From: Notamacropus eugenii
Taxonomy: Eukaryota; Chordata; Mammalia; Diprotodontia; Macropodidae
Length of the DNA: 64,000 nucleotides
Reading direction: 5' to 3'
Assembly (NCBI RefSeq): GCF_028372415.1
Contig: NC_092872.1
Span: forward strand, 395,719,853-395,783,852
The notes under the pieces were generated by a model. That model saw nothing but the letters and a program-made list of their open reading frames with translations. It was not told where the DNA came from and did not search any database. The translations under genes were made by a program, and so were the position numbers. How positions within the stretch are numbered: position 1 is the stretch's first letter; every line of letters starts with the position of its first letter. Positions 12,107 through 23,310 of this stretch are shown here, in pieces.

Positions 12107-12793
12107 TATCCCCAAGAGATCATAAAAATGGAAAGGGGTCCCACATGTACAAAAATATTTATAGCAGCATTCTTTGTAGTTGCCAAAAACTGAAAGTCAA
12201 GGGGATGCCCATCAATTGGGAATGGCTGAATAAATTGTGGTATATGAATGTAATGGAGTACTATTGCACCATAAGAAATGATGAACAAGAAGACTTCAGA
12301 GAGGCCTGGAAGGACCTATATGACCTGATGCTGAGTGAAAGGAGCAGAACCAGGAGAACTTTGTGCACAGAAACGACCACAGTATGCGAGAGTTTTTTCT
12401 GGTAGACTTGGAATTTTGTAATAACGCAAGAACTTATTTAAAAAAAATCCCAATGGTGGTTTTCTAAGGCAAAATGCCTTCCACACTCAGAGAAAGAAAT
12501 ATGGAAGTCATTCGCAGAATGTAGCAGATCATGTTTGTGTGTGTGTGTGTGTGTTTGTGTATCATGTTTTGATTTGTTATATGATTTCTTCCGTTTATTT
12601 TAGTCTGACTACATAGCATGACTATAGTGAAAATACACTCAATAGGAAAGTATATGTAGAACCTATACAGAACTGTATGCTGTCATGCAGAGGGAGGGGG
12701 TAGTGGGGGGTAGGTGTAGGGGGGACAAAATCTTAATTTTATGGCGGTGATTGTAAAACATTAAAAATAATAATAATAAAATTAAATTTAAAA
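12107..12793 (+). mobile_element. 5'-truncated LINE-1 with 17-bp target-site duplication
   Basis: Starts within ORF2 at the YPQEIIKMG region and runs to the poly(A). The translation includes [11 protein letters not shown]-like, [31 protein letters not shown] and CESFFW, followed by a 3' UTR with a (TG)n tract and the G-rich run at 12688-12724. It differs from the young L1 mainly by scattered substitutions and one frameshift. The 17-bp AAAAACCTAAGGATTAG is present at 12090-12106 and 12794-12810. Confidence 0.93.
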
Positions 12794-12810
12794 AAAAACC
12801 TAAGGATTAG

Positions 12811-13010
12811 AGAATCTAGGAAGAAGAATGGGTTAACAGTATTAAAATTTGCAGTAAGTTTAAGGTAAATATTGAGAAAAGACAATTGGATTTGGAATTT
12901 TTGTAGAATTTACTCCATGTCAGGTACACAGAGTTTGTATAGAATGTAAAATCTTGATGGTGTGGTATTTGAGACAGAAGTAGTTGAATGAGAATGACAT
13001 TCATCTAAGG
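12811..13010 (+). repeat. Unnamed old dispersed repeat, right part
   Basis: Continuation of the family after the L1 insertion; the sequence GCAGTAAGTTTAAGGTAAAT echoes the segment near 11775. The end is uncertain. Confidence 0.4.
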
Positions 13011-14029
13011 GTCACAGGGTCAACCTAAAACAGTTTCCAACCTATACCCAGTCATATTAATGGTTTCTAAACCAGTTGTGGGGAAGCCTGACATTTCCTT
13101 AGGCAACTGAGTTCCCCCTTTCACACATCTTGACTCATCATGCCTATCTTGGTATTTCAGGAAAAATTGCTTAAAATGGCAATAGTTAATTCTTAAAAGC
13201 CTAAAGGGTTTCTCTCAAAGTGAGAAAGCAATAGAAATACTCATGGTATAAGAAAAATCAGTTAGGTTTAGGACAGGAAATTTATTCCTATATGAAACAA
13301 TGACAACCATGAGGATCAATCAAAAGATTTGAATAAATTATGACATCAGCATTAGAATCAAATTTGGTGATTTAACTTATTACTACTGGAAGATTCTTCT
13401 AGGAGGCTGGATGTCAAGCTTTATGAGTAACTAAACAGTCTTGCTCAGTACCACCAATCATTTGTGTTTCTTTTTGGAGTCATCCTCTCTCAAACTTGAT
13501 CATCTTTTCCCTTGGAATCTCATATGTTAACTCTTTCCTTTGCTTCAGTTCCTTATATTTCCTTGCTTCATACTTCTCTCAACCTTGATCCTAGTTTTTG
13601 TACTTCAAATACCATAGTTTTGCTACTGTCTCATTTTGGAACTTCCCTCCTTGCTGATCCAACCACACCTGTGACCTTCTGATTCTGGATTATTATTCCA
13701 AAAGTTTTACCCTGTTCTTTCAAAAGTAAGTTACTCCTAGGATGTGCATTTTGGGCAAGTACTCAGATTGGCCATCCTTGGTATTTCTCTGAGCTGTAAT
13801 TCTGACTTTCCTGACTTGAGAGTCATATATCTTCTCTGGATACATCAATCTCTAACTCTCTCAGTCCTTCTAACTTTTCACTTCCCTTTTTATATCTTTC
13901 TTCATAAAAATGTAAAGTTCTTGAAGACGACTTTTGTCTTTCTGTTATATGTATATGGCAAGCTCATAAAACAGTACCTGGTACATGATAAGAGCTAAAA
14001 GAAAATGTTGCTTGCTTCCTATCTCATTC
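13011..14029. other. Mostly unassigned AT-rich interval
   Basis: No gene seen. Positions 13905-13995 (AAAGTTCTTGAAGACGACTTTTGTC, then CAGTACCTGGTACAT) resemble the 3' end of an L2-type LINE, but the match is short. Confidence 0.4.
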
Positions 14030-14120
14030 CCTCCCTCCTTCTCTTTTTTCCTTACTTCCCTCCTTCTTTCCTTCCTTCCCTCTTTTCTTCTTTCCTTCCT
14101 TTTTCCTTCCATCCATCCTT
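14030..14120. repeat. Polypyrimidine CCTT/TTCC low-complexity tract
   Basis: Impure run of CCTT, TTCC and ATCC units on the + strand. Confidence 0.9.
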
Positions 14121-14648
14121 CATCAGTTGTGTTTTTCTACAAATGGGCTGGTAAATGTTTCCTTTACAGCCATCAGGGAGTAGACAAAAATTATGTGCCC
14201 ATATTCTGAGGAATAATCCTTATAGTCAAATTCAACCTTTTTAGAAATCTAGCAAAGATTTTAAAGGGAAAATGGGAAAAAAAGTTTAGAAAATCTAAAT
14301 AGCATATTAATTGCAAGTGGCAGTATATGCTCATGCTCCCTGCAACTTCTCATAAAAGGAGTTCAAAAGGAAAGCTACACATCCCTAATGGGCTTATCTT
14401 GAGGATGCCAGTAAAAGATTTCACAAATGTTTTATTTAGCCTTTGCCATATATGCTCTCTAGGCTTGTGATCATATTCCCCTGGTATCTGTTTATACTGG
14501 TGCAACAAGGTGTCACAGATTTGGAGTTGTTTTGTTCTAATGATTCTTAATATATTCAGTTACTAAAATGTTCTTTTCTAAAAGCTAAATCTGGCTGAAC
14601 ACTTGATAACAACTTATAATCGTGATGGAAGCACAGCCCTGGAGAAGT

Positions 14649-14681
<33 letters not shown>

Positions 14682-16117
14682 ACACACACAGACACATACA
14701 TACACACAATCTCTTCAGGGTTACTGCTGTAATGTTCAGTGAATGTACAGCTCTAGGCATTTGAATTGTCAGTGCAATTGAGCATTGGGAGAGTAGCTCC
14801 AGATTATACATCATATCTGTATTTTCTCTTGATCTAAAACAAAATGAAAGTTTTAAGTGAAGGTCAAGAACAATGCAGTAGTAAATACACACTCCCCATG
14901 TTACCATTTCATGACATCTTTCTTAAACAATTGCTAATATCGTTATACAAACATGCAACTCAAAATAAAGAAAACATTTAAAAACATACAACAGTATACT
15001 TTCTTGGTGAAACTACCCCTTCATAATTAATTACGCTATAATATTTATGAACACACAAACACAAATGGGACCACTCATTTTCCTTGAGTTTCTTATGGGA
15101 GTGGAATGAATCCATCAATTTCTAATTGGAAACAAGAAAATTTCCCTTTCCACTGTATTCAGTGTGTGCCAGAAAAGATAACAGCAATAGCTAAGGAGTA
15201 GTAAAGTTACCAAAGAAACCTTAAAAAACATCGCACATGAAAAATGGTTTGCAATACATTGGAAATGCCATTTGGTTCAGCTTTGATCCTACTGAAATTA
15301 TAAAAACTGGATGCAATTGAATTAATGAAATTTTAGTTATTGCTTTAGTCTCTGAACAATGTTCTCCATGTTTACAGACTATTAAACAAGTTTTAGCACT
15401 TACTACTTGTATGTTAGGTGAAATAACTTTTTCAAGTTATACTTTTACTGATATAAAATGCATAAAATTGATGACAATATCTGTGACTTGGGACTTACAT
15501 ATTAAGATACTTCAAGCATAATTCCTACAATAATTACTTCGTATTAATTTTTGGAGTATTAAACTGGTCTAAATTGGTTCAACAAATAAACTATAAGTGG
15601 ATGTAGTTTTTGGCCATTATGTCAGTTTCTCATTCCTAATTTCTAGAACATAAATAGGATTTCTAGTTGTGATTTTTAAAAAGGAATGAAACTGTTCAAG
15701 AAAGCTGAAAATATGTTTTAAAGAGGACTCTTTTTAGTAATGACTGAGAAAAATATCTCTAGAGTAGAAATAAAGGAAAATATAATTTTTAGACAACCTT
15801 TCTCTCTCAAACTGTTCTTTATTTCTTTATAAAAGTGGAAGTGTATTTAATTTTTGCTGATGATCTGTTCCCTCCAGTAAAGTTAAACCAATTCGCTAGA
15901 AATTTCACTACCTAAATTATAACTCTCCTCTTTAATGGATAGAAAATGTTCTGACAGCGAATTAGTGGATTGAAAGTTGAATGACTGTACATTCTTGGGA
16001 GTTGGTATTTACCCAGAAGCATGGAATTTGAAATAAAGGCTTATGTAGAACAGATCCTCTGAGGCATAGTTCCATCACATTGATTGTCTGTGTGCAGTTT
16101 CCTTCATATGAAGTGAA

Positions 16118-16119
<2 letters not shown>
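14121..16119. other. Unassigned interval with a (TG)n microsatellite
   Basis: A (TG)n tract lies at 14649-14677. The rest is AT-rich, apparently single-copy sequence with no recognisable gene, RNA or repeat. Confidence 0.5.
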
Positions 16120-16212
<93 letters not shown>

Positions 16213-16252
16213 TATATATATACACATATATATATATATACATATAGATAGG

Positions 16253-16299
<47 letters not shown>

Positions 16300-16335
16300 G
16301 TAGGTAGATAGGTAGGTAGGTAGGTAGATATAGAG
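16120..16335. repeat. Long (TA)n tract followed by (TAGA)n/(TAGG)n
   Basis: About 82 bp of uninterrupted TA at 16120-16201, then mixed TACACA/TATA to 16247, then TAGA units merging into TAGG units to about 16328. Likely hypervariable in length. Confidence 0.97.
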
Positions 16336-17204
16336 GACTGAGAGAGTCTTGAATTAGATACTTGTTATTTAAATAAAATTTGCCTTAATGCACATATTTT
16401 TAACATAGAAATTATTGTCCTTTCCTTATTCTCCTCTAAAAGCAGGGTATATTTTCCTTACCTTTACTTTGTCCCATGAGTACTGTTTTGGATACAACAT
16501 AAGTAGGACTGACTTTATGCATAGACGCTATAGGTACTATAATTTGAAGGGTACCAAGAAAGGTACCAGTCCCCAAAGTAACTTTCTACTTTTCTGCCAC
16601 CATATTTGAAATTCTTCATTTAGAAATTAATTTTTATATGAAAATGCTTCTTCTGAAAATCATTAAAAAATCAACATATGCAAACATACACACAACTGTG
16701 AAAAGGCTTGAGATTTTACTGCAACTTTCACTGACAATGAAATTACAAATTGCTGTTGTAGTATGGTAATTATAAATTATTATATACACCTTTACCTCCT
16801 GACTACTAGTTCAGGACTAGAAACATAGAAATAGATCTGAGAATGGGACAAGGCAAATAATTTGTGAAATGACATAACATCCAAGGAGGATAAACTTGGA
16901 TAGCACAACATAGTATGGACCTAAGAAGCAAACTAATATCAAAACACTAAGCACTAGGGTAGAACAAGCTACCAGAAGACATGTTATGAGCATAGAAAAG
17001 GAAAAATAACATTGAATTTTTAATTTTGCTATGATCAGTCATAGGTGAGTTGAAGTAGACAGAAAAATAATTTTTAACTGGTTTAGATTTGAGAGTATTT
17101 ACATTTGATAACAAAATTAAAGATTACATCTTGAATAGCTTGTATCTTGACAGAGACTTAAATCAATACATTTCAGTCAGAACCTTTAAGAACAGTTCTT
17201 TGAG
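16336..17204. other. Unassigned AT-rich interval
   Basis: No gene, RNA or repeat recognised. Confidence 0.5.
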
Positions 17205-17345
17205 ATGGTTGGCAGAGTTAGATTTCCCCAATTCATAGTACTCAGCCCATTTTCAAATCATTTCACTTCTCTGGGCCTCAGTTTCTTCATCTGTAACAGA
17301 GAAATATTCAATTGGGTAGTTTCTAAGTTCTTTTCTAAAGCTTAA
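17205..17345 (+). mobile_element. MIR SINE
   Basis: Contains the hallmark CTCTGGGCCTCAGTTTCTTC and ATCTGTAACAGAGAAAT of the MIR 3' half, followed by a decayed TCTAAGTTCTTTTCTAAAGCTT. Confidence 0.85.
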
Positions 17346-19253
17346 CAAAATTTCTATGTTTCTCTGAAAATATCACCAAGTAAAATTACAGTAACTATCA
17401 ACCTCATCTCAAATAATAAGCCCTGAAATAATAAAGGAGAAACTGAAAGATTATTTTCTTCAGAAGATAAATATGCTCCTGATGATTGTTGAAAAGGAAT
17501 TTATTTCACAAGCTTTATAATCATTCTATCCTTTGGCATGTTGATGATTTAATTCAGTGATTTATAATCATGCTTTTCTCATGTTTTAGGATATTTCTAA
17601 TTATCTTAAAGGTTGTTATGCTGTTTAAAAATAATTCACAAAAGCAAAAAAAAACACTTATAAAATATATGTACTATATTTTGTGTATATGTTTTGTGAT
17701 ATTCTATAAATATGAATACGTATTTCATATATTGGCCCTGGGGTAGGAGGGACATATCACAAATTAAAATAAACAGTAATATGTATATGTAAAAATGTAG
17801 ATGTAGAATCTTACATTCATTACACAGAATGTGAAAGCTTGAGAGTAGAACGGAAAGCATTATTTTTGAAACTGCTACTATTTTAAAGGCCATCATAGAA
17901 AACTATGCTGTTATTGTACCCTTCCCCTAGACCCCCAAGAAAGGTATAATAAAACTCCAGTTTGGAACTGTGCCTTTGTGATAAACTAAGCATCACTGTG
18001 AATTAGCTTTTCAGTGTCTTGACATCCAACCCCGCTTTCTCTTCCATATATGCATACGCTCTGAGTGTCTACTTTATTCCTATCAAGTGGCAGAAAATGA
18101 GCTGAGGTAGGGAGAGGTTGGAAGCTGATAGACAGTGGATGTCATCTAGACTAACATTTTGGCATATGTACTTGAACAGGTGACTGAATTTCAAAGGTTA
18201 TAAACTTTTATAATTCTCTGAGGATACTAATATAGTCTTGACGTGAATGATATCATAAAATAATTTAACCTTCAGAAGTTTGACCATTTTGGTTTTGAAA
18301 TATGTATACCCCCCCCCCATCTCCATATCATTTCTAGACATTTCTACCCTTACTTTTATTTTTCAAACAGGAAAGCTCAGTGTGTATATGTGGGGGAGGG
18401 GAGGTAATTGTGGGATGATGAGGTGGAGGGGAGGAATAAAACAGAGAATTTTCCTTTTGTTCTTAAAATGTCTTGGAATAAATAGAGTTATCTTATCTTT
18501 CTTATTTTTTTCCATCTTTTTTTAAAATGTTTCAGGAGAATCTTGTGAAATGAAGGACCTAGTACCCTAATGGGATTTTCCTTACATTTGGATTCCCAAC
18601 AAAAAAACTTGTAATAATATATTCATAGTAAATCTTCCTCCCCTCCTACTCATAGTAAATGAAGACTGACTTCCTATTTATAAGTAGAGGTAGATCTTTT
18701 GGAAAGCTAAAGAATTTGGTTTCTTGCTTCAAAAAATAAAATTTTGCTATTACCAGGGACAGGGGGAAAAATATGGAGGGAAGCCAGATAAATCATTTAA
18801 TGAGTAACCACACATATAAATCTCCAGTGTCACTCAGGTACATGTTTGTGTCTGAGAGGTTAAGGACAAGGTAGAGTTTAATGAATGTGGCAGTATTTTT
18901 CCCTCTTTTAAAATTCCTTCCATTATATCTGGTACTATCAGAACCATAGTATGGACGTGTGTCCCAGAAGAAAAGAATCTCATTTTTTGGTTCATACAAG
19001 ATGAGAAATCAAACCTCTTTTCACTTCAGTTGCTACCATTTACTTTCAACTTCCTTTCTCTTTACACCTAGTGTTTGCCACTTTAGACATATGCATTACC
19101 GATTAATATTTTAAATCAGTCACCATTTATACTCCCCATCCAAAAAAGAGTGAAAGAGAAGAAATGTTTCCATTTACAAGTCATATTTCATTGACTTTGA
19201 ATGAAGGCTAGTTACTAATATTATATTAGCACCATTCCTTCTACTTATTTATT
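17346..19253. other. Unassigned interval
   Basis: AT-rich with short runs (C run at 18309-18317, G-rich patch at 18390-18435). No gene or firm repeat. Confidence 0.5.
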
Positions 19254-19445
19254 CATAGGATCATATTATTTATAACTGGATGGGATCTCAGAAGGATATT
19301 GAGTCCAGACTTCTGATTTTATACATGAGGAAACTCATGGCCACGGAATAAAGTTACTTGTCCAACATGAAACAGGTAATGTCAGTTATTCCAGAATCTT
19401 CTGACTTGAGAGCTAGAATTCATTCTGTTTCTATACTGCTTTCAA
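19254..19445 (-). mobile_element. MIR-type SINE, minus strand
   Basis: Minus-strand MIR order: GGATCATATTATTTATAACTGG, then TTTTATACATGAGGAAACTC and a decayed head ending in TTTCTATACTGC. Confidence 0.75.
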
Positions 19446-19480
19446 GAAACATTTATCAGAGAGCTACTTTGTGAGAATGT

Positions 19481-19735
19481 GGGGCAGCTAAGTGGCATAG
19501 TGGATAGAGTGCCAGATCTATCATCAGGAAAACTCTTCTTCCTGAGTTCAAATCTGACCTCCAACACTTCCTGGCTGTGTGACCCTGGCCAGGTCATTTA
19601 ACCCTGTTTGTCTCAGTTTCTCATCTGTAAAAAGAACTGGAGAAGGAAATGGCAAACCCCTCCACTATCTTTGCCAAGAAAACCCCAAATGCTGTCACAG
19701 TGAGTCAGAATGAAAAATGACTGAAGAACAAAATA
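19481..19735 (+). mobile_element. Marsupial tRNA-derived SINE, full length
   Basis: Head GGGGCAGCTAAGTGGCATAG with a box A-like segment, then GAGTTCAAATCTGACC (box B), TGGCTGTGTGACCCTGG, CTCAGTTTCTCATCTG, a GGAGAAGGAAATGGCAAACC tail segment and the CCAAGAAAACCCCAAATG end. The best preserved copy of this family in the window and useful as its reference. Confidence 0.92.
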
Positions 19736-22189
19736 CGAAAATGTTACCAGAGATCCAAAGCCCATTGGCATGAAATTCTCTCCTCATTGATGGAATTTAA
19801 TGTCCTTAGCCTCTGTGAAGAGGAAATCAGAATTGGTGAAGAGTGGGAGAGAAGAGAGTTCCAGGCTATTCAAGTCAGATCAAGTTTCTTCAGGAATTTC
19901 ATTCTCTTTGGGCATCATGTACTTCTAGATTCAAGAGGGCAAATGGAAGAAGTCAATCTCAGTTAATGTTGGTGAAGAAAACAAAAGACTTCGGAAGAAG
20001 ACAACATGAGAGGAGCTGGCAATCTCCATCACGTTCTTATCCCCAACTTGCTACACTAGATAATTTAGAAAACTTCTCTTTGGGTGATCTCTAAGGCTCT
20101 TTTCCACTTGGTTGAGTTAAATTACCTAATTCCCAAAGGGGGAATGACTTTACTCTGCATTTTCTGGTATGTATTCTTCTATACATACTTGCTCTTATTT
20201 CAGGGAGTTGTGGTATTTACTATTGACTTGGATAAATCTTTCTTTAGTACATGCTATGTGTCAAACATATTTGGTAGAAAAAGAGTCAAGCCTAAAAAAA
20301 AGGCTGACTTTCATCTTTTTCCTATTAAAGAGACAGAGATTAGAAGTTAACTTGAAAACTATCTACCTTAGATTAGTAATAATTAAGGGAGTAGGTATAT
20401 ATAATTGTAGTCAGTATCCCCCTCTCTTTGCACACAAGCTTCTGACCCCAGTATCCTTCTTCCTCTTCTGACAGGAATTGCAGTTTTCCTTGAATGAAAG
20501 ATTTGAGGAGAGAAGCCTAGAGACATCTTTTCTGCCTCCCTTCAAGTCACACAGTAATGCCTTAATGCTACATGTGAGGGACAGTCCTCAGTATACAAAA
20601 CATTGTCCTTATTCCTGGAGATACAGACAAGGTCATAAATGAAATAACTTATGCTCTTAGAGGACTTGCTTTCTCCTGGGGTGATGAAGAGAGAAGGTGG
20701 ACAGAGTGGTTCAAGCTGTACAAAAATAAATCAATGAAAAGCTTATACAAATTAATTTCACCAGGGAGTTTTAACAACTAGAAAAATCAGAATGGCCTTA
20801 GCGTGGCTCTGGTGGATTCTTAAGCTGATGATACTAGAAAATCATCTCTGAACGCTTCAGTGATACACCCAAGACCCTGAAGAAAAGTAACAGAGCCCTA
20901 GGGACTCAAGTCATCAGTAGGAGTTAAGGTTAGGATGACACCGAGCTCGTATGGGGTATACAGGTACTTCCACATTTTGTAGTATCTGACATTTGTGATT
21001 TTAAAGTACTGTGTCACATGAAATGCTTTCTGAACAGTAAGAGAGTGATTAAGTGCTGTATTCAGTATAATTTTAGGTTTAAGTATATGTTTTTGTTCTT
21101 AGAAAATTGACTGAGAGTGAGGTGGTTACATACCCAAGGTAACAAGTTAGCTCATCATTACCTATATTTAGTTGAACAGAATACTCTATTGCTAAACTCT
21201 GATTAGAAAAAAAAGATTGCATTTAAATCTTTTTAGGAATCCTAAATTTTTTGAAAGCCGTAAGATTCCAGGTTTTGTTAATCAAGAAAATTGAGTGGCA
21301 TCACCACTTATTTCTCATCTTTGATCTTGCTTATGAAAATGCAGAAAACATCATAGGACTCCACACATTAACCTGTTATCATCTTCAGAAATTAGTTACA
21401 AATTAGGAAACACAGAACCTTTGACTTTGGAAAGACTTTAAAGAAGATTTGCAGCCAGCAGCTCAGAGCTAATTTGCATACCTCTGAACAGTAGCTTAGG
21501 GCTTTACTCAATAGGCATAGAGTCAGTATGTTACCACTGTTCCCTGACTGAGCTCATAGGAATTCAGAAGAAGCCCCAAAATTTGTCATGCACTTGTCAA
21601 ACACTAAGACATCATCATTCCAAATATCTGCCACATGCAGAATAAAACAGGCCCACTCCAGGTGCCATTTGCTTATTTGCAAATAACATCTTGGGAAAAG
21701 AAAAAAAAACACTCAGAGAATTGGAACAAAAGGAAAATAAATTAATACTGTCCAGCTGTGGGGAAAAAGCAGGAGAAATACTGAAGTAAGCAAATGTAGG
21801 TAAGAGATTTTATTCAAGAAGTTGTACAAACAATGACAGGCTAAGTCCAGTAAAATTCTAGCAGTGAGTCATGTATTGCTGCATGTTTTGGTTTCATTTT
21901 TGACAAATATAGTAATGACTGGTATAATGACAGTGATTAAGAAATAGAAAATTAAATAGGGTTGATTTTTATCCTTATATCCATAAATAACTCACTTAAA
22001 ACAGATATTTGCATTAAGTGTGCCAGCTCATTGAGTAAATCTTAATCTAGCATTAATGAGCTTGCACAACCTTGACTCATTCCTGACTTTCCAATGGTCT
22101 TCCATTTATCTCTTATAGTAACTCTTTAATCTAGCCAACATAATCTATTGGCTCTTGAATATACCATGTGAATTTTAATCTACTTGACT
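19736..22189. other. Single-copy interval, no gene recognised
   Basis: The ORFs at 19843-20094 and 20084-20471 show no family motif. A short MIR-like scrap occurs near 20080-20120. The stretch 21440-21720 has a more balanced composition with an ATTTGCAT octamer and may be conserved non-coding DNA, but that is only an impression. Confidence 0.45.
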
Positions 22190-22340
22190 GTCAGACATAT
22201 GGTTTAGGGAAAAGTGCACTGGTTTTAAGAGTTAAGAGATCTGTGTTAGAATCCTGGTTCTGCTCCCATCTACCTTGATGATCATAAGTGAGTTATGTAA
22301 TGTCTCTGGGCCTCATTTGAAAAATTAAGTAGTTGAACTA
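22190..22340 (+). mobile_element. MIR SINE, left part, interrupted by the young L1
   Basis: Shows GTTAGAATCCTGGTTCTGC, TCTCTGGGCCTCATTTG and AGTTGAACTAAGATTAAG in MIR order. The continuation TTTCCAGTGG lies beyond the L1, after the second target-site duplication at 29288-29302. Confidence 0.8.
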
Positions 22341-22355
22341 AGATTAAGTAACATT
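22341..22355 (+). repeat. Target-site duplication, left copy
   Basis: AGATTAAGTAACATT, repeated exactly at 29288-29302; it extends to 16 bp if the preceding A is counted. The nick context (CT/AAGA on this strand) is near the L1 endonuclease preference. Confidence 0.97.
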
Positions 22356-23310
22356 GGGCGGAGCCAAGATGGCGGAGTGAAAGCAACGACTCACCTAAGC
22401 TCCTGGAAAAACTCCTCTGGATATATCTGCGGGGAGAGTCTGACCAGACTTTGGAGGTGTAAAATCCAGTGGGTGACGGACTTTGACGGATTCGGAGCCC
22501 AGGCTGGACCGGACGGTCCACGGGAGGGATCTGTTCCGCTGGGGTAAGACCCCGGCGCACAGCACAGCGCGGTCAGCGCGGCAGGGCGGAGGGGACCAGA
22601 GGAGCCCGACAGTGGTGGGCGAGACCAGCGGAGCAGGAGATAAGCCAGGCCGAGCCGGTGAGAGCCGCTGAGTGCCAGACATCAGCGCAGCAGTCCTTAA
22701 AATCTTCAGCCTGAAGGCGGACTTCGGTGGGTCACTACTTGAACTTCCAGGAACTGGGATGGCAGAGTGATCAGTAAGTGCTCTCTCCTCCCCACTGATG
22801 ACCGTGATGGAACCATAAAATTCTTCCCCAGATTAATCCTGGATCAGCGGGAACAGCAGAAGGGGGCGGGTGGTCTCATAACACCAGAGGCTGGAAAAGT
22901 GGCAAAGGGGGATTCTTCCTACTGTGGTGGAGGCGATCTGGAGGGACAGATGACCCAGGGCAGAGAAAATTCGTACTGAGACCCAAGCAAGCCTCAGAGC
23001 CCGGAGACGAGCCCCAGGAGGGGCGGGAACACGCATTAGCTTCTAGGCGTGCCCCAGCCCTCCAGGGGAAAAGGGAAGACAATAGGGAAGCTGGGATTAC
23101 CATCCCCTGACCTTGCCTTTGCCTCAAGTCAGCTGAGGAGATAGCCTGAGACCAGACCACACCTCCCACACACCTAACAAGCTAACCCCAGGGTTGATCG
23201 GGGAAACAAAAAACAAAAGCCTGCTTTTAGCCTAGACACACATCAGCTCAGCTTAAAGATCTGTACCTTCTGACTGAAAGAACCAAAAGCTACAACACTC
23301 AGCCAACATC
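22356..23310 (+). promoter_or_regulatory. L1 5' UTR and internal promoter region
   Basis: Rich in G, C and CpG, particularly 22480-22680, in sharp contrast to the AT-rich surroundings. L1 5' UTRs carry an internal RNA polymerase II promoter, and this one has the expected position, length and composition. Several antisense ORFs lie in it (22282-22560, 22395-22682, 22876-23169), but GC-rich DNA has few stops and I give them no coding status. Confidence 0.85.
22366..22375 (+). promoter_or_regulatory. YY1-like site at the L1 5' end
   Basis: AAGATGGCGG, starting 11 bp from the element start, matches the AANATGGC core bound by YY1, which in other L1s positions transcription initiation. Seen by eye only. 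Confidence 0.7.

Noticed and set aside
22282-23169. Several antisense ORFs (67-97 codons) in the L1 5' UTR, reminiscent of primate ORF0
   Set aside because: GC-rich sequence gives few stops by chance; no similarity, no start context or splice signal that I could judge.
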